Assembly: GCF_000295955.2 (NCBI RefSeq)
Contig: NZ_ALXE01000001.1
Span: 93,257-157,256 of the forward strand
DNA: 64,000 nt
From: Pantoea sp. A4
Lineage (GTDB): Bacteria; Pseudomonadota; Gammaproteobacteria; Enterobacterales; Enterobacteriaceae
Direction: 5' to 3'
The notes beneath the pieces are model-generated. The model was given only the letters and a program-made list of their open reading frames with translations, had not been told where the DNA came from and ran no database searches. Below, one piece after another: positions 18,967 through 30,829 of this stretch. Each line of letters begins with the position of its first letter. The stretch's first letter is position 1. The position numbers and the translations under genes were made by a program.

Positions 18967-19928
18967 TCTTAATTCGCCTTACACATCATGTCTTGATACA
19001 GGCACAACACCGATCAGGACAATGTACTCTTCTGCATGCCACAAAAGAAGGGTAACGGGGTGTTTTATGCATTTCAGCCTGTTTTTTTGAAAAAAATGGA
19101 TTATAATTTTATCTAAATGTGATTTTGTAAATTCATTATCTTTTTTTTGTCTTTTTTGGCGTTTTTTATACTTTTAGTGGCGTTGCAGTATTGTAAACGA
19201 TTTTATCCGCAAGTTAACTCGCAAATTAAGTAGTTTTTCAAGGGTTTCCCCCGCTGAATACAGGTGTAAACTCTACGAAATAGTTAAGCATTTTTTTATA
19301 GATTACCGCTAAACGATGCTGCGTTTACGGGGGTTGCCATTATGTGCTTAAGCGTGCAGGTTTTCAGCCAAATCTCCCTGCGTTTACAGCCCTGAATATG
19401 GTAAACCTTGCCATACGGTTTAGTCGGCGTTTTTTCGCATTCAAGCCTGGTCTTGGTGTGTTTTCACGGTATTTAAGGTAAGGAGGGCTTAAAATCGGAA
19501 CAGGGATGTGCCAGGATGTGCGAAAAATCACATTTGGTCAAAATTTGCGATAATTGACGCAAAATAATTTCCATTTTCCGGGTAAAAATGATTAAGTATA
19601 ATTTACTATTTGAAGTTGCTTATCGCTAACGGATAGCTTATCCGGAAGCGTTTTATATTGTCTCGTATGGTCATTTTTTTAAACGAGGCGCCAGGTAAAT
19701 TCACAGCTCGCAGTCGATCGTTTTCGCGACGGCTTCAGAAGTTGTTCCTGCCTGTATTGCGGTTGTCCTCCGTTCTGGGACAATGTGCTCGTCGGTTTAA
19801 CACCGGCAACTTGTTTAGTGCTCTCTTCGCGCAGCCAAAGAACACCATAGCGACTTATCTCTTTGATAACTCGTGTAATAACACCAGGGTAGTAGTTTTT
19901 ACAAATCTTATAAAGTGAAGAAAAAAAC
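18967..19928. other. Long alaA-lrhA intergenic region
   Basis: About 960 bp separate the divergent alaA and lrhA. The sequence is AT-rich and I see no convincing gene. It should hold the alaA promoter and a long lrhA leader; E. coli lrhA also has a leader of several hundred bases. A perfect TATAAT at 19102-19107 is another -10-like element, without a good -35. Confidence 0.5.
19574..19602 (+). promoter_or_regulatory. Candidate lrhA promoter
   Basis: TATAAT at 19597-19602 is preceded by a poor -35 (TTTTCC, 19574-19579) at 17-bp spacing. Transcription from here would give a leader of about 320 nt, similar in scale to that known for E. coli lrhA. The weak -35 keeps this tentative. Confidence 0.35.
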
Positions 19929-20852
19929 ATGACTAATGCAAATCGTCCGATACTTAATCTCGATCTCGATCTGCTGAGAACATTTGTTGCTGTTGCTGAT
20001 TTGAATACGTTTGCAGCAGCCGCTGCTGCCGTGTGCAGAACACAATCTGCAGTGAGCCAGCAGATGCAACGTCTCGAGCAGTTGGTAGGTAAAGAGCTGT
20101 TTGCCAGACATGGACGTAATAAACTTCTCACGGAACACGGCATCCAACTGCTGGGCTATGCCAGAAAAATCTTGCGCTTCAACGACGAAGCCTGCACCTC
20201 TCTGATGTACAGCAATATCCAGGGCGTGCTGACCATTGGTGCGTCTGATGACACATCCGATACCATTCTCCCGTTCTTGCTGAACCGCGTGACCTCTGTT
20301 TATCCAAAACTGGCCATCGATGTTCGTGTGAAGCGTAATCCATTTATGATGGAGATGCTGAACCAGGGTGAAGTTGATCTGGTTGTCACCACCTCAAGTC
20401 CGGGTAACTTTACCCACCAGGTGCTGCGTACTTCACCAACACTGTGGTACTGCGCAGCGGATTACATTTTCCAGCGCGGTGAAGCGATTCCATTGGTGTT
20501 GCTGGATGAACCAAGTCCGTACCGTGACATGGCTATCGATCATCTTAACGAAGCGGGCATCCCGTGGCGTATTTCGTACGTCGCTTCAACCTTGGCTGCG
20601 GTTCGTGCTGCGGTGAAAGCGGGCTTGGGTGTGACGGCACGTCCAGTGGAAATGATGAGCCCGGAATTGCGCGTGATGGGGGCTGCTGAAGGTTTACCGG
20701 TATTGCCAGATACGCAGTATCTGCTGTGCCGTAACCCAGATAGCGATAATGAGCTGGCTCTGGCGATCTTCAATGCGATGCAGTCCAGTAATGACCCGTA
20801 CAACCTCAGTGCCAATCCTGAAGACAGCCTGCTGCTGGACGACGAAGAGTAA
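19929..20852 (+). CDS. lrhA: LysR-family regulator LrhA
   Basis: LrhA is a LysR-type transcription factor. In E. coli it represses flhDC and so motility and chemotaxis, and it affects RpoS and type 1 fimbriae; the Pantoea stewartii orthologue controls motility and virulence. The 307-residue chain has the winged helix-turn-helix at about residues 10-70, nearly identical to E. coli, and a periplasmic-binding-fold effector domain after residue 95. Its place just upstream of nuo is conserved. Its regulatory link to surface behaviour makes it a candidate controller of the nearby unknown family, but nothing in the sequence shows this. Confidence 0.93.
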   Translation: MTNANRPILNLDLDLLRTFVAVADLNTFAAAAAAVCRTQSAVSQQMQRLEQLVGKELFARHGRNKLLTEHGIQLLGYARKILRFNDEACTSLMYSNIQGVLTIGASDDTSDTILPFLLNRVTSVYPKLAIDVRVKRNPFMMEMLNQGEVDLVVTTSSPGNFTHQVLRTSPTLWYCAADYIFQRGEAIPLVLLDEPSPYRDMAIDHLNEAGIPWRISYVASTLAAVRAAVKAGLGVTARPVEMMSPELRVMGAAEGLPVLPDTQYLLCRNPDSDNELALAIFNAMQSSNDPYNLSANPEDSLLLDDEE

Positions 20853-20910
20853 ATTCAATAAGTCTTTGCTTGTTCTTTAAGCGACGCTTGAATTGTTAAA
20901 ACTGTAAATA

Positions 20911-20955
20911 ACGGGCCTCAGGTGTGATTACTTCACTCTGAGGCCTGTTTTTTTA
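20911..20955 (+). terminator. lrhA intrinsic terminator
   Basis: ACGGGCCTCAG (20911-20921) pairs with CTGAGGCCTGT (20938-20948) with one G-U pair and is followed by a run of seven T. It lies 58 bp after the lrhA stop. Confidence 0.85.
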
Positions 20956-21510
20956 TCTTTTCTTGCTGTTTTTTCGCCATTTTTAACGCCATTCAGATCT
21001 CCCTCAAAATACGGTACTTCAATAAATTTCATTTTATTCACATTTGGAATAAAGATTTCCATAATTCAGTGCGAATGCCATAAAGCCAGCGGTTTTCATG
21101 GTGTTTTTTTGTGCAATAAATCCCAATCTGTGTTCTGGATCAAAAAATACCCCTGAAAAAAGGGAGGAAATCTGCCGGATACCTGCCAGAATATGATTAC
21201 TAAATGCACGATGCAGGCATCTGATTTACAACTACACTGTTATTAACCCTACAAACTGAAGCGATTTAGCGTTACGATAGCGCTCTTGATGTTAACTGTG
21301 GGTTGCAAATGTTAGTTTTTGTTTAATTGCATTTGTCTAAGTTGACAAAAGGTTATGGAAAGAGGTAAATAACCACACAAAATTGCTGCTTAATCGCTAA
21401 TGACAGCAAAAAGTACAAGGTTATTTCCTTCCCTTGAATTGATGTGGTGGGTTTACTGCCAGTGTAACGAGCAGGAAGCGGACATCACTTTTGAAAAAGA
21501 AGCAGAGACA
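20956..21510 (+). other. nuo operon promoter/leader region
   Basis: This stretch of about 555 bp between the lrhA terminator and nuoA has no supported gene. The E. coli nuo promoter lies in the equivalent position and responds to ArcA, NarL, FNR, IHF and Fis; I could not assign those sites here. The best -35 I see is TTGACA at 21342-21347, but its partner at 18 bp (TAAATA, 21366-21371) is weak. An in-frame extension of nuoA back to 21400 has no homology. Confidence 0.45.
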
Positions 21511-21948
21511 ATGTCAACTACCAGCGAAGTAATCGCTCATCATTGGGCGTTTGTCGTATTTATTGTTATTGCGTTCGGCCTGTGTGCTTTCATGTTAACC
21601 GGCGGTTGGTTACTCGGTGGTAAAGCCCGCGCCAGATACAAAAACACCCCTTTCGAATCCGGTATTGCTTCAGTAGGCGATACCCATATCCGTCTCTCCG
21701 CAAAGTTTTATCTGGTTGCGATGTTCTTCGTCATCTTCGACGTTGAAGCCCTCTTTCTTTACGCATGGTCGACCTCAATCCGCGAAAGCGGCTGGGTAGG
21801 CTTTGTGGAAGCTGCCATTTTCATTTTGGTCCTGTTGGCTGGATTGGTCTATCTGGTGCGCATCGGTGCGCTTGATTGGGCCCCTGCAAAACGTCGGGTA
21901 GTCGTGAAAAGCGCCCCGATCAGCCACAACCACTCCAGCAAGCAGTAA
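21511..21948 (+). CDS. nuoA: NADH-quinone oxidoreductase subunit A
   Basis: NuoA is a small membrane subunit of complex I near the quinone-entry end of the proton-pumping arm. The 145-residue protein has three hydrophobic segments and the conserved [18 protein letters not shown] stretch with acidic residues in the second span. The ATG at 21511 gives [14 protein letters not shown], the family N-terminus. It is the first gene of the 13-gene nuo operon, 15 bp before nuoB. Confidence 0.95.
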   Translation: MSTTSEVIAHHWAFVVFIVIAFGLCAFMLTGGWLLGGKARARYKNTPFESGIASVGDTHIRLSAKFYLVAMFFVIFDVEALFLYAWSTSIRESGWVGFVEAAIFILVLLAGLVYLVRIGALDWAPAKRRVVVKSAPISHNHSSKQ

Positions 21949-21963
21949 AAGCGAGGCAATAAG

Positions 21964-22641
21964 ATGGACTATACGCTCACCCGCGTGGACCCGAACGGTG
22001 GTGATCAAGACCGTTACCCGTTGCAGAAACAGGAAGTTGTTGGCGATCCGTTAGAACAACATGTTCACCGTAGTGTTTACATGGGCAAACTCGAAAATGC
22101 CCTGCATGACATGGTGAACTGGGGCCGTAAAAACTCCCTGTGGCCCTATAACTTTGGCCTTTCCTGCTGTTACGTGGAAATGACGACGTCGTTCACTGCG
22201 GTGCATGACGTTGCACGTTTTGGTGCTGAAGTTATGCGCGCCTCACCACGTCAGGCTGACTTCATGGTGATTGCCGGAACACCCTTCACCAAAATGGCCC
22301 CGGTCATTCAGCGCCTGTATGACCAGATGCTGGAGCCAAAGTGGGTTATCTCCATGGGTGCCTGCGCCAACTCTGGCGGCATGTACGACATTTATTCCGT
22401 TGTGCAGGGCGTCGATAAATTCCTGCCGGTTGATGTGTATATCCCAGGCTGCCCACCACGCCCAGAAGCCTACATGCAAGCGCTGTTGCTGTTGCGGGAA
22501 TCCATCGGTAAAGAGCGTCGCCCTCTCTCTTGGGTGGTCGGCGATCAGGGCGTCTACCGCGCCAATATGCAGTCAGAGCGCGAAAGAAAACGCGGCGAGC
22601 GTATCGCAGTGACCAACCTGCGAACGCCTGACGAAGTATAA
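21964..22641 (+). CDS. nuoB: NADH-quinone oxidoreductase subunit B
   Basis: NuoB is the peripheral-arm subunit that holds iron-sulfur cluster N2, the last electron carrier before quinone. The cluster ligands are visible: the adjacent pair Cys68-Cys69 (GLSCCYVEM), Cys134 (GACANSGG) and Cys163 (PGCPPRPEA). The 225-residue length fits the enterobacterial protein. A 162-bp gap to nuoC holds two hairpins. Confidence 0.96.
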   Translation: MDYTLTRVDPNGGDQDRYPLQKQEVVGDPLEQHVHRSVYMGKLENALHDMVNWGRKNSLWPYNFGLSCCYVEMTTSFTAVHDVARFGAEVMRASPRQADFMVIAGTPFTKMAPVIQRLYDQMLEPKWVISMGACANSGGMYDIYSVVQGVDKFLPVDVYIPGCPPRPEAYMQALLLLRESIGKERRPLSWVVGDQGVYRANMQSERERKRGERIAVTNLRTPDEV

Positions 22642-22670
22642 GTTAACCGTGTATGGATGGAGATGCCCAA

Positions 22671-22785
22671 AAGCGACTGTGACAGCACATCATCGCGTCG
22701 CTTAGGGTAAACAGGCCCGCAGCAGACTATCAAAATTATTGCGTGGCCCCTCCTGACGCCTTCTTTTCAGCGCCTGATTACAGGC
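22671..22785 (+). other. nuoB-nuoC intercistronic hairpins
   Basis: AAGCGAC (22671-22677) pairs with GTCGCTT (22697-22703). GCCTG (22772-22776) pairs with CAGGC (22781-22785), 18 bp before nuoC. Neither has a U-tract. They may set relative translation or mRNA decay inside the operon. Confidence 0.4.
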
Positions 22786-22803
22786 CGGAATGGTGAGTAA
22801 CGT

Positions 22804-24603
22804 ATGACTGATTTAACCACGCAAGATCTCGCTCAGCCTGGCTGGCTCACCCGCGATCACCAGGATGACCCGGTGATTGGCGAGCTGCGTAACCGCTTTG
22901 GACCCGATGCATTTACCGTTCAGGCCACCCGTACCGGTATTCCGGTTGTGTGGGTGAAGCGTGAACAACTGCTGGAAATCACCGAATTTCTCCGCAAGCT
23001 GCCTAAACCTTATGTCATGCTTTATGACCTGCATGGGATGGATGAACGCCTGCGTACCCATCGCGCAGGGTTACCGGCGGCTGATTTCTCCGTGTTCTAT
23101 CACCTGATCTCAATTGAACGCAATCGTGACATCATGCTCAAGGTGGCATTGTCCGAAAACGATCTGCACGTGCCGACCATTACCCGACTGTTTGCAAATG
23201 CCAACTGGTATGAGCGCGAAACCTGGGAAATGTTCGGTATCACCTTTGATGGTCACCCACATCTGACGCGCATCATGATGCCGCAGACCTGGGAAGGGCA
23301 CCCGCTGCGTAAAGATTACCCGGCACGCGCCACGGAATTCGATCCGTTTGAGCTGACCAAGCAAAAAGAAGATCTCGAAATGGAGTCGCTGACGTTCAAG
23401 CCGGAAGACTGGGGCATGAAACGCAGCACGACCAACGAAGACTTCATGTTCCTCAACCTGGGTCCAAACCACCCCTCTGCGCACGGTGCATTCCGCATCA
23501 TCCTACAACTGGATGGCGAAGAGATCGTCGACTGCGTACCCGATGTTGGTTACCACCATCGTGGCGCAGAGAAGATGGGCGAACGTCAGTCATGGCACAG
23601 CTACATCCCCTATACCGACCGTATTGAATACCTTGGCGGCTGCGTTAACGAGATGCCTTACGTGCTGGCGGTGGAAAAACTGGCGGGGATTACCGTACCG
23701 GATCGCGTCAATGTGATTCGCGTCATGCTGTCTGAATTGTTCCGCATTAACAGTCACTTGCTTTACATCTCGACCTTTATTCAGGACGTAGGCGCGATGA
23801 CCCCGGTGTTCTTCGCCTTCACCGACCGTCAGAAAATTTATGATGTGGTTGAAGCGATTACCGGCTTCCGTATGCACCCAGCCTGGTTCCGCATTGGTGG
23901 TGTTGCCCATGACCTGCCAAAAGGGTGGGAGCGCCTGCTGCGTGAGTTCCTCGACTGGATGCCAAAACGTCTGAAAGAGTACGACAAAGCGGCACTGCGT
24001 AACACGGTACTGATTGGCCGCTCGAAAGGCGTTTCTGCTTACAACATGGAAGAAGCCCTGGCCTGGGGGACAACCGGTGCAGGCCTGCGTGCCACCGGTC
24101 TGGACTTCGATGTGCGTAAATGGCGTCCGTATTCAGGGTATGAAAACTTTGATTTCGAAGTGCCTGTGGGCGCAGGGATCAGTGATGCTTACACCCGCGT
24201 TCAGCTGAAGATGGAAGAGATGTGGCAGTCGCTGCGTATTCTTGAGCAGTGTCTGAACAACATGCCGGAAGGGCCATTTAAAGCCGATCACCCACTGACT
24301 ACGCCGCCGCCGAAAGAGCGCACGTTGCAGCACATTGAAACGCTGATTACCCACTTCCTTCAGGTTTCCTGGGGCCCGGTGATGCCGGCTAACGAATCGT
24401 TCCAGATGATTGAAGCGACCAAGGGAATCAACAGCTACTACCTGACCAGCGATGGCAGCACCATGAGCTACCGCACACGCGTGCGCACGCCAAGCTTCCC
24501 GCATCTGCAACAGATCCCATCGGTGATCCGTGGCAGCCTGGTATCCGATCTGATCGTGTACCTCGGTAGTATCGACTTTGTTATGTCAGACGTGGACCGC
24601 TAA
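22804..24603 (+). CDS. nuoC: NADH-quinone oxidoreductase fused subunit C/D
   Basis: This single 599-residue polypeptide combines subunits C and D of complex I, as in E. coli. The C part (about residues 1-190) is the 30-kDa domain ending in HPLRKDYP. The D part (from about residue 210) is the 49-kDa domain with [20 protein letters not shown] and the quinone-site region, ending with the invariant DR. It is in the peripheral arm and lines the quinone chamber with NuoB. It ends 2 bp before nuoE. Confidence 0.96.
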   Translation: MTDLTTQDLAQPGWLTRDHQDDPVIGELRNRFGPDAFTVQATRTGIPVVWVKREQLLEITEFLRKLPKPYVMLYDLHGMDERLRTHRAGLPAADFSVFYHLISIERNRDIMLKVALSENDLHVPTITRLFANANWYERETWEMFGITFDGHPHLTRIMMPQTWEGHPLRKDYPARATEFDPFELTKQKEDLEMESLTFKPEDWGMKRSTTNEDFMFLNLGPNHPSAHGAFRIILQLDGEEIVDCVPDVGYHHRGAEKMGERQSWHSYIPYTDRIEYLGGCVNEMPYVLAVEKLAGITVPDRVNVIRVMLSELFRINSHLLYISTFIQDVGAMTPVFFAFTDRQKIYDVVEAITGFRMHPAWFRIGGVAHDLPKGWERLLREFLDWMPKRLKEYDKAALRNTVLIGRSKGVSAYNMEEALAWGTTGAGLRATGLDFDVRKWRPYSGYENFDFEVPVGAGISDAYTRVQLKMEEMWQSLRILEQCLNNMPEGPFKADHPLTTPPPKERTLQHIETLITHFLQVSWGPVMPANESFQMIEATKGINSYYLTSDGSTMSYRTRVRTPSFPHLQQIPSVIRGSLVSDLIVYLGSIDFVMSDVDR

Positions 24604-24605
24604 TT

Positions 24606-25121
24606 ATGCACGATCAAAAAATTGCTATTCACACCATCGAGCCAGAAGCGGTCTTTACGCTGACCGTGGCAGAACGCGATGCCATTGAGCACGAAAAACA
24701 TCACTACGAAGATGCTCGCGCGGCGTCGATTGAAGCATTAAAAATTGTGCAAAAGCAGCGTGGATGGGTGCCAGACGGCGCCATCAATGCCATTGCTGAT
24801 GTGCTCGGCATTCCTGCCAGTGATGTGGAAGGGGTGGCGACGTTTTACAGCCAGATCTACCGCACGCCAGTAGGACGCCATGTGATTCGCTACTGCGACA
24901 GCGTGGTGTGCCATATCACCGGATTCCAGGGCATTCAGGCCGCACTTGAGCAGAGCCTGAATATTAAACCTGGCCAGACCACAGCCGATGGCCGCTTTAC
25001 GCTGCTGCCGACCTGCTGCCTGGGCAACTGTGATAAAGGCCCGACCATGATGGTGGATGAAGATACGCACGTTCATCTGACGCCGGAAGGCATCGCTAAC
25101 CTGCTGGAGCAGTATCAATGA
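24606..25121 (+). CDS. nuoE: NADH-quinone oxidoreductase subunit E
   Basis: NuoE is the 24-kDa subunit of the NADH dehydrogenase module, carrying [2Fe-2S] cluster N1a. The ligands fit a C-x4-C...C-x3-C pattern: Cys97 and Cys102 in RYCDSVVCH, then Cys138 and Cys142 in [11 protein letters not shown]. The protein has 171 residues. The stop overlaps the nuoF start by 4 bp, consistent with coupled translation of the E-F-G module. Confidence 0.96.
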   Translation: MHDQKIAIHTIEPEAVFTLTVAERDAIEHEKHHYEDARAASIEALKIVQKQRGWVPDGAINAIADVLGIPASDVEGVATFYSQIYRTPVGRHVIRYCDSVVCHITGFQGIQAALEQSLNIKPGQTTADGRFTLLPTCCLGNCDKGPTMMVDEDTHVHLTPEGIANLLEQYQ

Positions 25122-26464
25122 GCATTAAACAGATCATTCGTACTGCGGAAACCCATCCACTCACCTGGCGACTGCGTGACGACAAGCAGCCGGTATGGAT
25201 CGATGAGTATCGCAGCAAAAACGGTTACGTCGGTGCAGAGAAAGCGCTGAAAAGCCTGTCTCAGGATGAGATCGTCGCGGCAGTCAAAGACTCTGGCCTG
25301 AAAGGGCGCGGCGGTGCGGGCTTTAACACCGGCCTGAAGTGGAGCCTGATGCCGAAAGACGAATCCATGAATATCCGTTACCTGCTGTGTAACGCCGATG
25401 AGATGGAACCGGGCACCTATAAAGACCGCCTGCTGATGGAGCAAATGCCGCACCAGCTGGTAGAAGGCATGCTGATCAGTGCCTTCGCGCTGAAAGCCTA
25501 CCGTGGCTATATCTTCCTGCGTGGCGAGTATATCGAAGCGGCAGTCAACCTGCGTCGTGCGATTGCTGAAGCCACCGAAGCGGGCTTCCTCGGCAAAAAC
25601 ATTCTAGGCACTGGGTTCGATTTTGAACTGATCGTTCACACCGGTGCGGGCCGCTATATCTGCGGTGAAGAGACGGCATTGATCAACTCGTTGGAAGGCC
25701 GTCGTGCTAACCCACGTTCTAAGCCACCGTTCCCGGCCAGTGCTGGCGTCTGGGGCAAACCAACCTGCGTGAACAACGTTGAGACGCTCTCCAACGTTCC
25801 CGCCATCTTCCTGAACGGCGTTGACTGGTACAAGAACATCTCTACCAGTGAAGACACCGGCACCAAAATGATGGGCTTCTCTGGCCGGGTCAAAAACCCT
25901 GGTGTGTGGGAGCTTCCGTTTGGCACCACCGCACGTGAAATCCTCGAAGATTACGCGGGTGGGATGCGTGATGGCCTGAAATTCAAAGCCTGGCAACCGG
26001 GCGGGGCAGGGACTGACTTCCTGACTGAACAACACCTCGATCTGCCGATGGAGTTTGCCAGCATTGGTAAAGCCGGCAGTCGTTTAGGTACGGCGTTGGC
26101 GATGGCGGTTGATCATGAGATTGGCATGGTTTCGCTGGTGCGCAATCTGGAAGAGTTCTTTGCGCGTGAGTCCTGTGGCTGGTGTACGCCATGCCGTGAC
26201 GGGTTGCCGTGGAGCGTGAAAATTCTGCGTGCGCTGGAGCAGAAAAAAGGCCAACCGGGCGATATCGAAACCCTGCTGCAACTCTGCCGTCAGTTGGGCC
26301 CAGGTAAAACGTTCTGCGCCCATGCACCCGGTGCCGTTGAGCCGCTGCAAAGCGCCATAAAATATTTCCGCGAAGAGTTTGAAGCTGGCATAGCGCCGCA
26401 GGTGTTTGGCAATACCCGTGCGATAAACGGGATTCAGCCCAACCTGCTTAAAGCGCGCTGGTAA
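25118..26464 (+). CDS. nuoF: NADH-quinone oxidoreductase subunit F
   Basis: NuoF is the catalytic NADH-oxidising subunit, binding NADH, FMN and the [4Fe-4S] cluster N3. The 448-residue chain shows the glycine-rich [13 protein letters not shown] loop near residue 65 for FMN/NADH and the cluster motif [12 protein letters not shown] near residues 352-358, with a fourth cysteine near 398 (KTFCAH). The start overlaps nuoE. A 100-bp gap with hairpins precedes nuoG. Confidence 0.97.
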   Translation: MSIKQIIRTAETHPLTWRLRDDKQPVWIDEYRSKNGYVGAEKALKSLSQDEIVAAVKDSGLKGRGGAGFNTGLKWSLMPKDESMNIRYLLCNADEMEPGTYKDRLLMEQMPHQLVEGMLISAFALKAYRGYIFLRGEYIEAAVNLRRAIAEATEAGFLGKNILGTGFDFELIVHTGAGRYICGEETALINSLEGRRANPRSKPPFPASAGVWGKPTCVNNVETLSNVPAIFLNGVDWYKNISTSEDTGTKMMGFSGRVKNPGVWELPFGTTAREILEDYAGGMRDGLKFKAWQPGGAGTDFLTEQHLDLPMEFASIGKAGSRLGTALAMAVDHEIGMVSLVRNLEEFFARESCGWCTPCRDGLPWSVKILRALEQKKGQPGDIETLLQLCRQLGPGKTFCAHAPGAVEPLQSAIKYFREEFEAGIAPQVFGNTRAINGIQPNLLKARW

Positions 26465-26498
26465 TTCAGCACTCCCGGAACTGGCTGAGAAGCTGGTC

Positions 26499-26545
26499 GC
26501 CCCGAACAGGGGTCAGAATTTGATTAACGCCCGTCTCTGACGGGC
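26499..26545 (+). other. nuoF-nuoG intercistronic hairpins
   Basis: CCCC (26499-26502) and GGGG (26508-26511) form a small GC stem. GCCCGTC (26529-26535) pairs perfectly with GACGGGC (26539-26545) over a 3-nt loop, 19 bp before the nuoG start. There is no U-tract, so an mRNA processing or translation-tuning role is more likely than termination. Confidence 0.4.
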
Positions 26546-26564
26546 CTTACGGAAGCATGTCACT

Positions 26565-29291
26565 ATGGCTACTATCCACGTAGAGGGTAAAGAGTACGAG
26601 GTGAACGGGTCGGACAACCTGCTGCAGGCGTGTCTCTCTCTTGGCCTTGATATTCCTTACTTTTGCTGGCATCCGGCGCTGGGCAGCGTTGGTGCCTGCC
26701 GCCAGTGTGCGGTGAAGCAATTTCAGAATGCCGAAGATACCCGAGGCCGCCTGGTCATGTCCTGCATGACTCCGGCTTCTGATGGCACGTTCATCTCCAT
26801 TGAAGATGGCGAAGCGAAAGAATTTCGCGAAAGCGTGGTGGAGTGGTTGATGACTAACCACCCACACGACTGCCCGGTGTGTGAAGAGGGCGGTAACTGC
26901 CATCTGCAAGATATGACGGTCATGACTGGCCACAGTTTCCGTCGCTATCGCTTTACCAAACGTACACACCAAAACCAGGATCTCGGTCCGTTCATTTCCC
27001 ATGAAATGAACCGCTGTATCGCCTGCTATCGCTGTGTGCGTTACTACAAAGATTATGCCGATGGTAAAGATCTCGGCGTTTACGGTGCGCACGACAACGT
27101 CTACTTCGGTCGCCCGGAAGATGGCACGCTGGAAAGTGAATTCTCGGGCAACCTGGTCGAAATTTGTCCGACCGGTGTGTTCACCGACAAAACTCACTCT
27201 GAACGCTATAACCGTAAGTGGGACATGCAGTTCGCGCCAAGCATCTGCCAGCAGTGCAGCATCGGCTGTAATACCAGCCCGGGTGAGCGTTATGGCGAAC
27301 TGCGCCGTATCGAAAACCGTTATAACGGTTCTGTAAACCACTACTTCCTCTGTGACCGTGGCCGTTTCGGCTATGGCTTCGTGAACCGTGAAGATCGTCC
27401 TCGTCACCCACAGCAGCGTCGTGGTGATGACTGGGTGACACTGAACGCCGAGCAGGCTGTGAATGCCGCGGCAGATGTGCTGCGTCAGGCGAAAAAAGTG
27501 ATTGGTATCGGCTCACCGCGCGCCAGCCTCGAAAGTAACTTTGCGCTGCGCCAGTTGGTGGGAGCAGAAAACTTCTCAACCGGTATGCCAGCGGGCGAAC
27601 AGGCACGTCTGGAACTGATGGTAAAAATTCTGCGCGAAGGGGGGATCTATACCCCGTCACTGCGCGAAATTGAAAGCTATGACGCCGTGCTGGTGTTGGG
27701 TGAAGACCTGACGCAAGTGGGTGCTCGTGTCTCTCTTTCGGTGCGTCAGGCGGTGAAAGGTAAAGCCCGTGAGATGGCTGCCGCGCAGAAAGTCGCTGAC
27801 TGGCAAATTGCCGCCATTCTGAACATCGGCCAACATGCTAAGCATCCGCTGTTTATTACCAACGTGGATGAAACCCGTCTGGATGATATCGCCGCCTGGA
27901 GCTATCGCGCACCGATCGAAGATCAGGCTCGCCTCGGCTTCGCGATTGCCAATGCGTTGGATGAGAACGCGCCAGCAGTCAGCGATTTTGACCGTAGCCT
28001 GAATGGCAAGCTGGATGTGGTAGTGCAGGCGCTGGCAGGGGCGAAAAAGCCGCTGATTATCTCCGGCACGCACTCTGGCAGCCTCGAAATGATCCAGGCC
28101 GCAGCCAACGTCGCCAAAGCGTTGAAGTCACGCGGGGCTGACGTGGGTATTACCCTGCTGGCTTCTCATGCAAACAGCATGGGACTCGGCCTGATGGGCG
28201 GCAACACGCTGGATAGCGCACTGGATCAGTTGGCAAACGGTTCTGCTGATGCTGTGGTGATCCTGGAAAACGATCTTTACCGTCAGGCGCCGAAAGCGCG
28301 CGTTGATGCCGCGTTGGCTGGCACACCGAATGTGATCGTGGTGGATCACCAGCGCACGGCGACGTTAGAAAAAGCCGGCTTGATCTTCTCAACGGCCAGC
28401 TATGTCGAAAGTGACGGCACCTCCGTCAGCCAGGAAGGCCGCGCTCAGCGTTTCTTCCAGGTTTACGATCCGGCTTACTACGACAACAGCATTGTGATGC
28501 TGGAGAGCTGGCGCTGGCTGCATTCGTTGCACAGTACCATTGAGAGCCGCCGCGTTGACTGGACGCAGTTAGATCACGTGATCGATTCTCTGATCGCGGA
28601 GCTGCCCCAGCTGCAAGGCATCAAAGATGCCGCACCTGATGCCAGCTTCCGTATTCGTGGGCAAAAACTGGCGCGTTCGCCACACCGCTTCAGTGGTCGT
28701 ACCGCTGCGCGCGCCAATATCAGCGTGCACGAACCGCGCCAGCCGCAAGATAAAGACACCATGTTTGCCTTCTCGATGGAAGGTAACAACCAACCCAGCG
28801 CACCACGCTCACAGATCCCATTTGCCTGGGCGCCAGGCTGGAACTCACCGCAGGCCTGGAACAAGTTCCAGGCTGAAGTGGGTGGACATCTGCGCTTCGG
28901 CGATCCCGGTGTGCGCCTGTTCAATGCGCAAGAAGGGGCTTCGCTGGCGTGGTTTGATAGCGTGCCCGCCAGTTTCAGCAGCAATGGCCAGTGGCGTGTT
29001 GCACCTTACTACCAGCTGTTTGGTAGTGAGGAGATGACACAGCGGTCTACGGTGTTCCAGAAACGTATGGCGCAGCCGACGCTGGTCATTAACCCGGCTG
29101 ATGCGGAAAAACTGGGCGTTAATCAAGGTACTGCGGTGGAATTCAACTGTGCGGGTGAACATATCCGGCTGCCAGTGCGCTTCTCCAGCGCTTTAGAACC
29201 CGGCCAGATTGGTCTGCCGTTGGGGATGCCAGGCGTACCGCCGTTCCTTGCCAATGCTCAGGTTGAAAACCTCCAGGAGGCCGCGCAATGA
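26565..29291 (+). CDS. nuoG: NADH-quinone oxidoreductase subunit G
   Basis: NuoG is the largest peripheral-arm subunit, 908 residues, carrying [2Fe-2S] N1b and several [4Fe-4S] clusters. The N-terminus has the ferredoxin-like set with CWHP and GACRQCAVK, followed by the HxxxCxxC region [12 protein letters not shown] and two further cysteine groups ([10 protein letters not shown] and CQQCSIGC). The rest is a molybdopterin-oxidoreductase-like fold without that cofactor. The stop overlaps the nuoH start. Confidence 0.96.
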   Translation: MATIHVEGKEYEVNGSDNLLQACLSLGLDIPYFCWHPALGSVGACRQCAVKQFQNAEDTRGRLVMSCMTPASDGTFISIEDGEAKEFRESVVEWLMTNHPHDCPVCEEGGNCHLQDMTVMTGHSFRRYRFTKRTHQNQDLGPFISHEMNRCIACYRCVRYYKDYADGKDLGVYGAHDNVYFGRPEDGTLESEFSGNLVEICPTGVFTDKTHSERYNRKWDMQFAPSICQQCSIGCNTSPGERYGELRRIENRYNGSVNHYFLCDRGRFGYGFVNREDRPRHPQQRRGDDWVTLNAEQAVNAAADVLRQAKKVIGIGSPRASLESNFALRQLVGAENFSTGMPAGEQARLELMVKILREGGIYTPSLREIESYDAVLVLGEDLTQVGARVSLSVRQAVKGKAREMAAAQKVADWQIAAILNIGQHAKHPLFITNVDETRLDDIAAWSYRAPIEDQARLGFAIANALDENAPAVSDFDRSLNGKLDVVVQALAGAKKPLIISGTHSGSLEMIQAAANVAKALKSRGADVGITLLASHANSMGLGLMGGNTLDSALDQLANGSADAVVILENDLYRQAPKARVDAALAGTPNVIVVDHQRTATLEKAGLIFSTASYVESDGTSVSQEGRAQRFFQVYDPAYYDNSIVMLESWRWLHSLHSTIESRRVDWTQLDHVIDSLIAELPQLQGIKDAAPDASFRIRGQKLARSPHRFSGRTAARANISVHEPRQPQDKDTMFAFSMEGNNQPSAPRSQIPFAWAPGWNSPQAWNKFQAEVGGHLRFGDPGVRLFNAQEGASLAWFDSVPASFSSNGQWRVAPYYQLFGSEEMTQRSTVFQKRMAQPTLVINPADAEKLGVNQGTAVEFNCAGEHIRLPVRFSSALEPGQIGLPLGMPGVPPFLANAQVENLQEAAQ

Positions 29292-30265
29292 GCTGGTTCA
29301 CACCGGAAGTGCTCGACGTCCTGATTGGCGTTGGTAAAGCGATTGTCATTCTGCTGGTGGTGGTCGCCTGTGGTGCCTTTATGAGTTTCGCCGAGCGTCG
29401 TCTGCTCGGCTTGTGGCAGAACCGCTACGGGCCAAACCGCGTCGGCTGGGGCGGTTCGCTCCAGCTGGCCGCCGACATGATCAAAATGTTCTTTAAAGAG
29501 GACTGGGTTCCACCGTTCACTGACCGTGCCATTTTTACCCTGGCACCGGTTATCGCGTTTGTTTCCCTGCTGCTGGCGTTTGCCATTGTGCCAGTGTCGC
29601 CAACGTGGATGGTCACGGACCTCAACATCGGACTGCTGTTCTTCCTGATGATGGCCGGTCTGGCGGTCTACGCGGTGCTGTTTGCCGGCTGGTCAAGTAA
29701 CAACAAATACTCACTGTTGGGTGCAATGCGTGCCTCTGCACAGACGCTGAGTTATGAAGTGTTTCTTGGGCTGTCGCTGATGGGAGTGGTCGCGCAGGCA
29801 GGTTCTTTCAATCTGAACGTGATTGTGGATAGCCAGGCGCATCTGTGGAACATCATTCCGCAGTTCTTTGGTTTCGTCACCTTTGCCATTGCGGGTGTTG
29901 CGGTATGTCACCGCCATCCCTTTGACCAACCAGAAGCCGAGCAGGAGCTGGCGGATGGCTATCACATTGAATACGCCGGGATGAAGTTTGGCCTGTTCTT
30001 CGTCGGAGAATACGTGGCAATTACCACGGTGTCCGCGCTGATCGTCACGCTGTTCTTCGGCGGCTGGCATGGCCCGTTCCTGCCACCGTTCATCTGGTTC
30101 GCCATTAAAACTGCATTCTTTATGACCATGTTCATCCTGATCCGTGCTGCGCTACCGCGCCCACGCTATGACCAGGTGCTGTCATTTGGCTGGAAAGTGT
30201 GCCTGCCGTTGACGTTACTGAACCTGCTGGCAACCGCCGCAGTGATTCTGTTCAACGCGCAGTAA
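29288..30265 (+). CDS. nuoH: NADH-quinone oxidoreductase subunit H
   Basis: NuoH is the membrane subunit that forms the quinone-binding junction with NuoB and NuoD. The 325-residue chain has about eight hydrophobic spans, the loop [19 protein letters not shown] near the N-terminus and the acidic loop [16 protein letters not shown] near residues 214-230. Both are hallmark quinone-channel segments. Confidence 0.96.
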   Translation: MSWFTPEVLDVLIGVGKAIVILLVVVACGAFMSFAERRLLGLWQNRYGPNRVGWGGSLQLAADMIKMFFKEDWVPPFTDRAIFTLAPVIAFVSLLLAFAIVPVSPTWMVTDLNIGLLFFLMMAGLAVYAVLFAGWSSNNKYSLLGAMRASAQTLSYEVFLGLSLMGVVAQAGSFNLNVIVDSQAHLWNIIPQFFGFVTFAIAGVAVCHRHPFDQPEAEQELADGYHIEYAGMKFGLFFVGEYVAITTVSALIVTLFFGGWHGPFLPPFIWFAIKTAFFMTMFILIRAALPRPRYDQVLSFGWKVCLPLTLLNLLATAAVILFNAQ

Positions 30266-30276
30266 GGGGTAACAAC

Positions 30277-30819
30277 ATGACATTAAAAGATATTGTCGTT
30301 GGTTTCGGCACGACAGTACGCAGTATCTGGATGATCGGTATGCATGCCTTCGCGAAGCGCGAAACGCAGATGTATCCCGAGGAACCGGTCTATCTGCCGC
30401 CGCGCTACCGTGGTCGCATTGTCTTAACGCGCGATCCTGACGGTGAAGAGCGCTGCGTAGCCTGTAACCTGTGTGCTGTTGCCTGCCCAGTGGGCTGTAT
30501 CTCACTGCAAAAAGCAGAAACCAAAGATGGTCGCTGGTATCCGGAGTTTTTCCGCATCAACTTCTCACGCTGCATTTTCTGCGGCCTGTGTGAAGAGGCT
30601 TGCCCAACAACAGCGATTCAGCTGACCCCTGATTTCGAACTCGGTGAGTTCAAGCGTCAGGACCTGGTTTATGAGAAGCAGGATCTGTTGATTTCAGGTC
30701 CGGGCAAATATCCCGAGTACAACTTCTACCGCATGGCGGGGATGGCGATCGACGGGAAAGATAAAGGCGACGCAGAAAACGAAGCCAAACCTATCGACGT
30801 CAAAGGCTTGTTACCCTAA
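30277..30819 (+). CDS. nuoI: NADH-quinone oxidoreductase subunit I
   Basis: NuoI is the ferredoxin-like subunit that wires electrons to N2 through two [4Fe-4S] clusters, N6a and N6b. Two CxxCxxCxxxC motifs are seen: Cys60/63/66/70 and Cys99/102/105/109. The ATG at 30277, with AAGGGG upstream, gives the 180-residue family protein ([11 protein letters not shown]). The in-frame extension into nuoH is rejected. Confidence 0.96.
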   Translation: MTLKDIVVGFGTTVRSIWMIGMHAFAKRETQMYPEEPVYLPPRYRGRIVLTRDPDGEERCVACNLCAVACPVGCISLQKAETKDGRWYPEFFRINFSRCIFCGLCEEACPTTAIQLTPDFELGEFKRQDLVYEKQDLLISGPGKYPEYNFYRMAGMAIDGKDKGDAENEAKPIDVKGLLP

Positions 30820-30829
30820 GGAGCCAGGC

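Noticed and set aside
19658..19918. 86-codon open frame upstream of lrhA
   Set aside because: There is no ribosome site or recognisable motif, and it lies in the likely lrhA leader.
26547..27407. 286-codon antisense frame opposite nuoG
   Set aside because: It lies fully within a conserved gene, has no homology, and its existence follows from the codon bias of nuoG.
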